From assembly GCF_000963945.1 (NCBI RefSeq), contig NZ_BAMW01000004.1, forward strand, positions 1 through 51,492: 51,492 nucleotides of DNA. The letters run 5' to 3'. This stretch comes from Acetobacter indonesiensis. Lineage in GTDB: Bacteria; Pseudomonadota; Alphaproteobacteria; Acetobacterales; Acetobacteraceae. Positions 1 through 8,083 of the stretch are shown piece after piece; within the stretch, counting starts at the first letter, position 1; each line of letters starts with the position of its first letter. The position numbers and the translations under genes are program-made. The notes under the pieces are model-generated. The model did not search any database, had not been told where the DNA came from, and saw nothing but the letters and a program-made list of their open reading frames with translations.

Positions 1-837
<837 letters not shown>

Positions 838-874
838 AACCGGGTTGGACATGGGGCAAAGTTGAGACGCAGAT

Positions 875-1285
875 TTAGACGTTTTTTCCTGCGATCGTGG
901 CCAGTGTAGCACCTGCAGCGGCCAGCCCCATAAGCAGAATACCATCCCAGATCAGGCCGCTGGCTGTCAGGTCGTGCCCGGCCACAACAATGTTCTGCGG
1001 AATAGCTGCTGCAACATTGCCAATCGCATCACGGGCCTGCGGATCAGCCGCAACAGCGACGTGTGACAGTGAGCCTACGACGGACGGCAGGGCTTTCCAG
1101 AGCACACCTGCTATCAGCAGCAAGGGGGCAAACAGTTCAGCAAGCTGCTGAAGAAAATAGAAAACGAAATAACAGGCAGACCAGATGCCCGTGCGGGCCA
1201 GCCGGAGTACTAAGGGAGAAGACTCGCCTTGCGCGGCAGACAGTAGCGATGGCCGGGAGTAATTGGCGTTAGGTGTGTGGTCCAT
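875..1285 (-). CDS. Hypothetical small integral membrane protein
   Basis: A 136-residue protein that I do not recognise. The first 30 residues are polar. A long hydrophobic stretch (about 34-68, probably two helices) follows, then a soluble segment rich in Ala, Asp and Val (about 70-105), then a C-terminal helix (about 111-133). There is no lipobox, signal peptidase site or Cys pair. It starts with ATG at 1285 and converges on the Pro-Glu protein. The upstream region to 1622 is non-coding, so it is probably transcribed from its own promoter. An inner-membrane location is inferred from hydrophobicity only. Confidence 0.6.
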   Translation of the reverse strand: MDHTPNANYSRPSLLSAAQGESSPLVLRLARTGIWSACYFVFYFLQQLAELFAPLLLIAGVLWKALPSVVGSLSHVAVAADPQARDAIGNVAAAIPQNIVVAGHDLTASGLIWDGILLMGLAAAGATLATIAGKNV

Positions 1286-1622
1286 GATCCTGTGGGTCCT
1301 TGGGCATAAAAAACATCATGCTGCGTGGGGGTAATCCAACAGGCACGCAGGCAAAGGCTGGCGGACTATACACGACAGTCGCAAACGATCACACCGCTAC
1401 AGAAAAAACCCCGCCATCGCGTGTCCTCAAAGGTACGATAGAGGCAAAGGGGGACGCCCTGAAGAGAGTAAGCGGAGTCAGGTAACGTATTCGCGAGCGG
1501 GCGTGGCGTGAGGAAAATAGTTAGACTAAAACAACCCCTTAGGGGCACATATCAAAACGGCATGATGCCTATTGTTGCAGACAAAACGGATGAAAGCAGG
1601 AGCGCAGAGGCAGGACATTTTC
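1286..1622. other. Intergenic region between divergent units
   Basis: This stretch separates the small membrane protein (minus) from the kinase operon (plus). Short frames exist on both strands but have no ribosome binding site or recognisable product. A CCCC-TTA-GGGG mini-hairpin lies near 1535. It must hold the two promoters, but I cannot place -10 and -35 boxes with confidence. Confidence 0.5.
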
Positions 1623-1688
1623 ATGAAAAAAGCCGCTTGGAGTGGTTTTCTGGCATCTGCCGTACGTCCTGACGCGAAACATCAATGA
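1623..1688 (+). CDS. Candidate 21-aa leader peptide overlapping the kinase start
   Basis: ATG at 1623 opens a 21-codon frame (MKKAAWSGFL then ASAVRPDAKHQ) ending in TGA at 1686-1688. The stop overlaps the ATG of the hybrid kinase at 1685 as ATGA, the classic arrangement for translational coupling. A weak purine stretch (GGCAGGA) precedes it, and the kinase itself has no good Shine-Dalgarno sequence. The kinase may therefore depend on ribosomes terminating here. The peptide could also be chance or an unused frame. Confidence 0.4.
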   Translation: MKKAAWSGFLASAVRPDAKHQ

Positions 1689-3475
1689 ATTTTTTGTCGT
1701 GCACAATTTGGCTGGTTGGCGTTGAAGACGCTGAACAAGACCATTTTTCTGTATTGCTGACGCAACGCGGCTTTAGTGTTCGCACGCTGGCGGATGGAAA
1801 GTCAGCATTCCAAGCTTTTGATACCACTTTGCCAGACCTGCTGGTGGTATCAGCCTGCCTGCCCGATATGCCAGCGACGCAATTATGCCAAAGGCTCAGG
1901 CTGAATGCGGCTACGCGCGGTATTCCCGTTGTGGTGCTGACGGAACAAACCGACTCTGCCGTTGAGCGCGAAGTTCTGGAGCGCGGGGCGGATGCCTGTT
2001 TCAGTGCAAAAGGCGATCCGGTCTTTCTGATGTTCCGCATTTGCGCGCTGCTGCGGGAACATGATGATGATGTGCCCGTGCGCGATACTGTCTCTTTCCG
2101 ACAACCCTCGGTTGTGGTGGTGACGGCACCTGGGGGCCTTTTATGGGCGTGGCAGGGGCCGGGGCAGAATGGTCAACCAAAAGTAATTGATCTTCTGCAT
2201 CGGAACGGAGAATCCGTCACGCTGATTGAAGACCCTGACAGGCTTGATTTCTCCGGGCACGTTGCCGGGCAGGTGCACCCCGATTGCGTGGTGATAGATT
2301 TGTGCTGCCCGCTGTTTGATGGTCTGGCTCTGGCCAGAACATTGGTAGCCATGCGGCGGCGCAACCGGCAATGCACGCGCGTGCTGGCCATGACAGAAAG
2401 CGGACAGGTTTCCGGCCAACTGGCAACAGTGGTTTTCGGGGCCGGCGTGGATGATCTGGTCGATGCCGATATTACGCCTGACCTGTTGCTGGCGCGTATT
2501 GGCAGTCTGGTGCGGCGCAAGATTTTGCAGGACGAAATGCGCCGGGAAGAAGCGCATATCGAAAGTGCGCGCGCCCGTATGGCGCTGGCTGATGCGCTAC
2601 GGCGTGTGAATGCGGATCTTGCTGCGGCCAACCGCAAATTGATCGAGGCACAGGCCAAGCTGGTGCAGTCGGCTAAAATGGCTTCCTTGGGGGAGCTTGC
2701 AGCCGGGATTGCGCATGAATTCAATAACCCGTTGGCTTTTGTTCTGGCGCATGAAGGCACCGTGAATCGCACCATTACCCGTGCCATGCAGGCAGTACGG
2801 GATGGCGATATGCAGACCGCCGAGACAGCGCTTGCCAAAAGTGGGGAACGCTTGGCGGCCTCCTTTGTCGGGCTATCACGTATGCGCGATCTGGTGACCA
2901 GCCTGCGCCGTTTTTCCCGGCTTGAGGAAGGGGAATTCACGAGGCTGGATGTGCCCGAAGCGCTGGCCATGGTCCTGACCCTGCTTGCACCCAAACTGGG
3001 GCAGGAAATACGGGTTATCAGCTCCCTTGAAGCACCGCCCGAACTGTTCTGTCAGGCTGCGTTGGTTAATCAGGTTGTTATGAATATTGTCAGCAATGCG
3101 GCTGATGCAATTTTAGAAAAACGCAGGGAAGAAAAGGGACAAGGGAAAATAAAAGTTGAAGAAGACATTATCGAAATTACATCCCGGCTGGAACCCGGAG
3201 CAGGGGACGAAGGCGGCCTAGATTATGTAATCCGCATCAGTGATACGGGGCCGGGTGTGCCCAAAAATCTACAGGAACGGATATTTGAACCGTTCTTTAC
3301 AACAAAACCTGTAGGGTCAGGGACCGGGCTTGGATTGGCAACTGCGTATGGCGTTGTTCAGGCCCACGGTGGGAGTATTGTCGTGACTGACGCGCGGGAG
3401 AACGCAGGGGCATGTTTTACACTACGTGTGCCCTACAGGGCAGCAGAGGAGAGGCGGAGTGAGCACACTGCCTGA
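1685..3475 (+). CDS. Hybrid sensor histidine kinase (REC-REC-HisKA-HATPase)
   Basis: A 596-residue cytoplasmic kinase without membrane segments. Residues 5-125 form a receiver fold in which the phosphoacceptor position, four residues before LPDM, is Ser56 instead of Asp. A second receiver (about 142-280) keeps the acceptor, Asp205 in VVIDLCCP. A coiled linker (about 280-330) leads to the H-box GIAHEFNNPL with His344. The ATP-binding domain has the N-box around Asn471, DTGPG at 520, EPFFTT and GTGLGLA at 546. The class is that of soluble kinases with N-terminal receivers. It overlaps the next kinase gene by 17 nt, so the two are co-translated. No DNA-binding response regulator lies nearby, so the output is unknown. 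The start is coupled to a short leader ORF. Confidence 0.9.
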   Translation: MNFLSCTIWLVGVEDAEQDHFSVLLTQRGFSVRTLADGKSAFQAFDTTLPDLLVVSACLPDMPATQLCQRLRLNAATRGIPVVVLTEQTDSAVEREVLERGADACFSAKGDPVFLMFRICALLREHDDDVPVRDTVSFRQPSVVVVTAPGGLLWAWQGPGQNGQPKVIDLLHRNGESVTLIEDPDRLDFSGHVAGQVHPDCVVIDLCCPLFDGLALARTLVAMRRRNRQCTRVLAMTESGQVSGQLATVVFGAGVDDLVDADITPDLLLARIGSLVRRKILQDEMRREEAHIESARARMALADALRRVNADLAAANRKLIEAQAKLVQSAKMASLGELAAGIAHEFNNPLAFVLAHEGTVNRTITRAMQAVRDGDMQTAETALAKSGERLAASFVGLSRMRDLVTSLRRFSRLEEGEFTRLDVPEALAMVLTLLAPKLGQEIRVISSLEAPPELFCQAALVNQVVMNIVSNAADAILEKRREEKGQGKIKVEEDIIEITSRLEPGAGDEGGLDYVIRISDTGPGVPKNLQERIFEPFFTTKPVGSGTGLGLATAYGVVQAHGGSIVVTDARENAGACFTLRVPYRAAEERRSEHTA

Positions 3476-5465
3476 CCCCGACCGGAAGGCCATTGTTCTT
3501 GTTGTGGATGATGAGCCTGAAATCCTTGTCGCGCTGACAGATCTTCTTGAAGAAAGCTATCATGTGCTGGCCGCGTCTTCGGGTGAGGCCGGGTTGGCTC
3601 TGCTTGAGCAACAGCCTGATGTTGCCGTGATTATTTCTGACCAGCGTATGCCCAACATGACGGGCGATGCCTTTCTGGCGCGCGCGCGGGCTCTCTCATC
3701 TGCCGGCGCCATTCTGCTGACGGGCTATGCCGATATTTCTGCGGTTGAGGCTGCGCTCAATCAGGGCAAGATATCGTTTTTTGCCTACAAGCCATGGGAT
3801 GATGAAACCCTGCTGTCCATGGTGGCGCAGGCTGCTGGACGGTACGAACTTGAAAAAGATCTGGCGTGCGAGCAGCGGCTGTTGCGCGGATTGCTGGATA
3901 ACCTGCCTTTTGGGCTTGGTTTCAAGGATGAAAAAGGGCGTTTCATTCGTCTGAACGAACAGATGGCGGCGCAGTTTGGCCGTTCAGTTGCAGAGTGCAT
4001 TGGGCAACCTGAAGAGGCATTGATTGATGCTGAACGGCAGGAAAGTCTGAATGACGCTCAGCCCGTGCTTAACGCCGGGGGGCGAGACCAGCAGGTATTG
4101 AAGCTGACAAACCCCGCAGGACAGGCGCGGTGGCATGACCTGACCCGCGTGAAACTGGGTGACCGTACACAGGCCGAGGCCCAGAGTGCGCCGGGCGTGG
4201 ATGGCATGGCGGATTATTCCATTCTGATAGATCGGGACGTGACGGATCTGCTTAATCTGGAGCAACGGTTGCGACAGGCGCAGAAAATGCAGGCCATAGG
4301 CACGCTGGCCGGCGGCGTGGCGCATGACTTCAATAATCTGCTGACTGCAATCATGGGTTCGCTTGAGCTTGTGATGGATCTTGAACCGCCGAAAGAGCCC
4401 GGTGTCAGTCGTCTGTTCCATAATGCGCTTGAAGCTGCCCGGCGTGGGGGGGCTTTGACGCAGAAGCTGCTTGATTTCAGCCGCCCGCGTCATCTTGCCT
4501 GCCATCAGGTTGATGTGCGTCAGGTGCTGCAAGACCTTCAGGGCTTTATGATGCGTGGGCAGGTGCCAAACGACATTCAGGCGGCACTGGGGGCGGACAG
4601 TCTTGAAGCGGCTACGCGTATTAGCGGTGTGCAGTTTGATATTCCGCCCGAAACGCTCCCGTTTGTATGGACAGACGCGGTGCAGCTTGAACTGGCAATC
4701 TTCAATCTGTGCGTCAACGCGCAGGACGCGCAGCCAGATGGGGGGGCTATCAGCGTTTCCGTCCGGACAGAAACCCGTCTGTTGGGCCGTAGCCCGACGG
4801 CGGCGGCAGGTGGAGCCTGGGTGGTGCTTCAGGTCATGGATCGCGGCGTTGGCATGACGGAGGAAATGCAGGCCCGCATTTTTGATCCTTTCTTTACAAC
4901 CAAGGATATTGGGCGGGGCACGGGCCTTGGCCTGTCCATGATTTACGGCTTCATCAACCATTGCGGGGGTGAAGTGCGCGTGGAAAGCGTGCCGGGTGGG
5001 GGCACATCCATTGAATTGTGGCTGCCCGCCATGGCGGCAGATGTTAGCCCGACGCCTGCAACAGTCACGCCGTTATCCATCGTGCCAGACCGTCCTGCGC
5101 TACCTGACGTGCAGCCGGGCCGTAAAATTCTGGTTGTGGATGATGAAGCCGGTGTGCGCGCTGTGACAGCGGGCTTTTTGCGTCGTGCAGGGTATGATGT
5201 GCTTGAAGCCTCCAGCGGGGCGGAAGCCTTGAACATGGTGCAGGCTGAGCAGAATATCTCGCTGGTGGTCATGGATGTCATGATGCCGGGGATGAATGGA
5301 GATGAAGCGGCCCGCCGCATACAAGTGCTGCGGCCGGACCTGCGGGTTCTGTTTGTGACCGGTTACACGGATCTGGGGCTTCTGCCTGCGGGTGTCACTG
5401 TTTTGCACAAACCGTACACGCGGGATGCGCTGCTGGGAGATGTAAGGGCAATGCTGGCTGCGTGA
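3459..5465 (+). CDS. Hybrid histidine kinase (REC-PAS-HisKA-HATPase-REC)
   Basis: I chose GTG 3459, which lies behind a purine-rich GAGGAGAGG; it gives 668 residues. GTG 3426 in the same frame has no such site. An N-terminal receiver has LVVDDEP and acceptor Asp61 (IISDQRMP). A PAS-like sensor covers about 140-265. The H-box GGVAHDFNNLL carries His289. The ATP-binding domain has Asn420, DRGVG at 461 and GTGLGL at 487. A C-terminal receiver has acceptor Asp606 (LVVMDVMMPGMNG). There are no membrane helices, so it should sense a cytoplasmic cue. The start lies inside the end of the upstream kinase, suggesting that the two form one phosphorelay. hslV follows immediately. Confidence 0.92.
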   Translation: MSTLPDPDRKAIVLVVDDEPEILVALTDLLEESYHVLAASSGEAGLALLEQQPDVAVIISDQRMPNMTGDAFLARARALSSAGAILLTGYADISAVEAALNQGKISFFAYKPWDDETLLSMVAQAAGRYELEKDLACEQRLLRGLLDNLPFGLGFKDEKGRFIRLNEQMAAQFGRSVAECIGQPEEALIDAERQESLNDAQPVLNAGGRDQQVLKLTNPAGQARWHDLTRVKLGDRTQAEAQSAPGVDGMADYSILIDRDVTDLLNLEQRLRQAQKMQAIGTLAGGVAHDFNNLLTAIMGSLELVMDLEPPKEPGVSRLFHNALEAARRGGALTQKLLDFSRPRHLACHQVDVRQVLQDLQGFMMRGQVPNDIQAALGADSLEAATRISGVQFDIPPETLPFVWTDAVQLELAIFNLCVNAQDAQPDGGAISVSVRTETRLLGRSPTAAAGGAWVVLQVMDRGVGMTEEMQARIFDPFFTTKDIGRGTGLGLSMIYGFINHCGGEVRVESVPGGGTSIELWLPAMAADVSPTPATVTPLSIVPDRPALPDVQPGRKILVVDDEAGVRAVTAGFLRRAGYDVLEASSGAEALNMVQAEQNISLVVMDVMMPGMNGDEAARRIQVLRPDLRVLFVTGYTDLGLLPAGVTVLHKPYTRDALLGDVRAMLAA

Positions 5466-5510
5466 TCTGCCCCCTTGTGCTGGCGGATGGAAAGCCTATT
5501 TCTTTCTACC

Positions 5511-6113
5511 ATGCAAAGCTATCATACAGCCCAATCCTCGCATGATCCCGTCGGATGGCACGGGACAACTATCCTCTGTGTTCGGCGTGGCCCGGATGTT
5601 GCCATGGCGGGTGATGGTCAGGTCACACTTGGCCAGACCGTTATCAAGGGTAACGCCCGTAAAGTGCGGCGTATTGGCCCGTCTGGCTCCATTCTGGCTG
5701 GTTTTGCCGGGGCCACGGCAGATGCGTTTACCTTGCTGGAGCGGCTGGAAGCCAAGCTGGAACGGTACCCAAACCAGCTTGAGCGCGCCTGTGTCGAACT
5801 GGCAAAGGACTGGCGGACTGACCGTTACCTGCGCCGACTAGAAGCCATGATGGCCGTGGCCGATGCTGACCATTCCTACACCCTCACTGGTAATGGCGAT
5901 GTTCTGGAACCTGAAGATGGGATTATTGCCATTGGGTCAGGCGGAAATTACGCGCTCTCCGCAGCCCGTGCCCTGCTGACAGTTGATGGGCTGGGGGCGG
6001 AAGAAATTGCCCGTCGCGCCATGAAAATTGCCGGGGATATTTGTGTGTACACAAACCATTCGGTGCGTGTTGAAACTCTTTCAACCGGAACGGCAGAAAA
6101 GGGGGCTGAATAA
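5511..6113 (+). CDS. hslV: HslV (ClpQ) peptidase subunit of the HslVU protease
   Basis: HslV forms the dodecameric threonine-protease core that HslU caps in the cytoplasm. The mature N-terminus is the catalytic Thr of [12 protein letters not shown]. Downstream are the family blocks [43 protein letters not shown] and [10 protein letters not shown]. Before the catalytic Thr lies an 18-residue propeptide, as in other alphaproteobacteria (E. coli has only Met). The start is uncertain: ATG 5511 is preferred on length, but ATG 5487 and GTG 5475 are also in frame and none has a convincing Shine-Dalgarno. The stop overlaps the hslU ATG as TAATG, ensuring balanced synthesis. Confidence 0.95.
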   Translation: MQSYHTAQSSHDPVGWHGTTILCVRRGPDVAMAGDGQVTLGQTVIKGNARKVRRIGPSGSILAGFAGATADAFTLLERLEAKLERYPNQLERACVELAKDWRTDRYLRRLEAMMAVADADHSYTLTGNGDVLEPEDGIIAIGSGGNYALSAARALLTVDGLGAEEIARRAMKIAGDICVYTNHSVRVETLSTGTAEKGAE

Positions 6114-7426
6114 TGGACGCACCGACATTTTCACCCCGAGAAATTGTCTCTGAACTTGACCGGTTCATTGTGGGGCAGGGGGATGCAAAACGGGCTGTGG
6201 CTATTGCCATGCGCAACCGGTGGCGGCGCGCGCAACTGAATGAGGGGTTGCGCGAAGAAGTTGTTCCCAAAAACATTCTTATGATTGGCCCGACAGGCTG
6301 CGGTAAAACGGAAATTGCCCGCAGACTGGCCAAGCTGGCGCAGGCTCCTTTCTTGAAGGTTGAAGCCACAAAATTCACGGAAGTGGGGTACGTTGGCCGC
6401 GACGTGGACAGCATTATCCGGGATCTGGTTGAAGCCTCCATCACCATGCTGCGCGATGTAAAGCGTCGTGATGTAACCGTAAAAGCGGAACAGGCTGCGG
6501 AAGATCGGTTGGTCGAGGCCTTGGTTGGGCAAGGTGCCGCAGCAGAGACCAAGAATAAATTCCGCACCATGCTGCGCAATGGCGAACTTGAAGACAAGGA
6601 AGTAGACATAGCCGTTGTTGAAGCCGCCCCACAGGGTGGTGGGGATATGCCCGGCGTCATGCCAGGTAACGTCATCAACTTTGGCGAGATGATGAAAGGC
6701 TTCATGAACCGCACCCCCCAGCAGCGTCGCCTAAAAGTGGCGGCCGCACGCGAGTATCTGGTGCGGGAGGAAGCAGACAAACTGCTGGATAATGAAGCCC
6801 TGACGCGGGAAGCCGTGGCCCACGCGCAGGATAACGGGATCGTCTTTATTGATGAGATTGATAAAGTTTGCGCCCGGGCCTCAGAAAGTGGTGCGCGCGG
6901 AGGGGATGTTTCCCGCGAAGGCGTGCAGCGTGATCTGCTGCCGTTAATTGAGGGCACAACGGTTTCAACCAAATATGGACCGGTGAAAACGGACCATATT
7001 CTGTTTATTGCATCCGGTGCATTTCATCTGGCCAAGCCGTCTGATCTGCTGCCTGAACTCCAGGGGCGTTTGCCCATTCGTGTGGAATTGCAGCCCCTAA
7101 CACGTGATGATCTGCGCTGTATTCTCACAGACCCTGAACATTCATTGCTCAAGCAATATACAGCGTTAATGGGCACCGAAGGTGTCAGCCTCTCGTTCTC
7201 GGATGGGGCAGTGGATGCGCTAGCTGAACTGGCGGCAGACATTAACGAACGGGTTGAAAATATTGGGGCACGGCGACTGGCCACCGTGCTTGAAAAACTT
7301 CTGGAGGAAATCTCCTTCACGGCGTCAGACCGGAAAGGGGATGCTATTGTTGTGGAAGCATCGCTTGTGAACGAAAAAGTTGCCCCCTTGGCCCGCAAGG
7401 GTGATCTCAGCCGGTTTATTCTGTGA
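6113..7426 (+). CDS. hslU: HslU (ClpY) ATPase subunit of the HslVU protease
   Basis: A 437-residue AAA+ unfoldase that feeds substrates to HslV. It has Walker A GPTGCGKT (59-66), the pore motif GYVGRD (92-97), Walker [10 protein letters not shown], and the C-terminal DLSRFIL that docks into HslV and activates it. The I-domain between Walker A and B is of normal size. It overlaps hslV by one base at the start and the SufE-like gene at its end, so hslV-hslU-sufE form a translationally coupled block behind the two kinases. HslVU is normally heat-inducible; no heat-shock promoter is visible in front of hslV, so expression may come from the kinase operon or an unseen internal promoter. Confidence 0.97.
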   Translation: MDAPTFSPREIVSELDRFIVGQGDAKRAVAIAMRNRWRRAQLNEGLREEVVPKNILMIGPTGCGKTEIARRLAKLAQAPFLKVEATKFTEVGYVGRDVDSIIRDLVEASITMLRDVKRRDVTVKAEQAAEDRLVEALVGQGAAAETKNKFRTMLRNGELEDKEVDIAVVEAAPQGGGDMPGVMPGNVINFGEMMKGFMNRTPQQRRLKVAAAREYLVREEADKLLDNEALTREAVAHAQDNGIVFIDEIDKVCARASESGARGGDVSREGVQRDLLPLIEGTTVSTKYGPVKTDHILFIASGAFHLAKPSDLLPELQGRLPIRVELQPLTRDDLRCILTDPEHSLLKQYTALMGTEGVSLSFSDGAVDALAELAADINERVENIGARRLATVLEKLLEEISFTASDRKGDAIVVEASLVNEKVAPLARKGDLSRFIL

Positions 7427-7869
7427 TGGAGGCTCCCTTTGTCTTACCTGCGGAAGAAACCGCAGCCGAAGCCATTGATACCATTCGTGACGAACTGGAA
7501 CTGTTTGATGACTGGATGGAGCGGTACCAGTACATCATAGAAATGGGCCGTAAACTGCCACCCTTCCCAAAGGAATGGTGTGATGACGCTCATCGTGTCC
7601 CTGGTTGCCAAAGCCAGGTGTGGCTGGAGGCCAAACAGGAAGACGGCATATTGTATTTTGCCGGATTATCTGATGCGGCCATCGTGTGTGGGCTGGTTGC
7701 CTTGCTGCTGCGTGTTTATTCAGGCCGTAGCAGTGAAGAAATTATGGCAACAGACCCCAAATTTCTGCGAGATCTTGGATTGGTGCAGGCGCTGTCTACC
7801 AATCGTGGAAACGGGGTGGAAGCCATGGCCCGCGCCATCCGGTCTGCCGCAGCAACGCAGGAGGCGTAG
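7426..7869 (+). CDS. sufE: SufE-family sulfur acceptor protein
   Basis: A 147-residue SufE-like protein. SufE takes persulfide sulfur from a SufS-type cysteine desulfurase and stimulates Fe-S cluster assembly. The acceptor Cys lies in RVPGCQSQVW (Cys61 from ATG 7426), preceded by the family motif KLPPFPKEW. The ATG overlaps the hslU stop (TGATG), and a GTG one codon earlier is an alternative. No other suf genes are in the window. Its place behind hslVU suggests shared expression with protein quality control, though this could be simple gene packing. Two hairpins downstream (7917-7949 and 8020-8056) probably end the operon. Confidence 0.9.
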   Translation: MEAPFVLPAEETAAEAIDTIRDELELFDDWMERYQYIIEMGRKLPPFPKEWCDDAHRVPGCQSQVWLEAKQEDGILYFAGLSDAAIVCGLVALLLRVYSGRSSEEIMATDPKFLRDLGLVQALSTNRGNGVEAMARAIRSAAATQEA

Positions 7870-7916
7870 CCTTTTATCAGGCTAATAGGTCGTTATTTGT
7901 GAGTCTGATATCTGTG

Positions 7917-7949
7917 CCCCGTGTGTCGGTTAGAAACTGTTACACGGGG
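7917..7949 (+). terminator. Candidate terminator after sufE
   Basis: CCCCGTGT (7917-7924) pairs with ACACGGGG (7942-7949) across a 17-nt loop and is followed by an AT-rich tail (TATATTTATTTT). It lies about 50 nt after the sufE stop. Confidence 0.5.
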
Positions 7950-8019
7950 TATATTTATTTTCTGATGACGTCTCATACAATCATCATCAGGAAATAGAAC
8001 CGACTAAAAAATCGAAATA

Positions 8020-8056
8020 AAAAACCGGCAGATTGGTTTGATCTGCCGGTTTTTTG
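8020..8056. terminator. Strong bidirectional intrinsic terminator
   Basis: AACCGGCAGAT and ATCTGCCGGTT form an 11-bp stem with a 7-nt loop, bordered by A-runs on the left and T-runs on the right. It can therefore terminate both the plus-strand kinase-hslVU-sufE operon and the minus-strand aldehyde dehydrogenase operon. Confidence 0.9.
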
Positions 8057-8083
8057 CAGGTTTTGTTTGGTAAAAATCCAGCG

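Noticed and set aside
3984..4961. Minus-strand open frame opposite the second kinase
   Set aside because: Antisense shadow of HisKA/HATPase coding DNA.
5923..6972. Minus-strand open frame opposite hslV/hslU
   Set aside because: Antisense shadow; low-complexity Ser/Arg-rich product.
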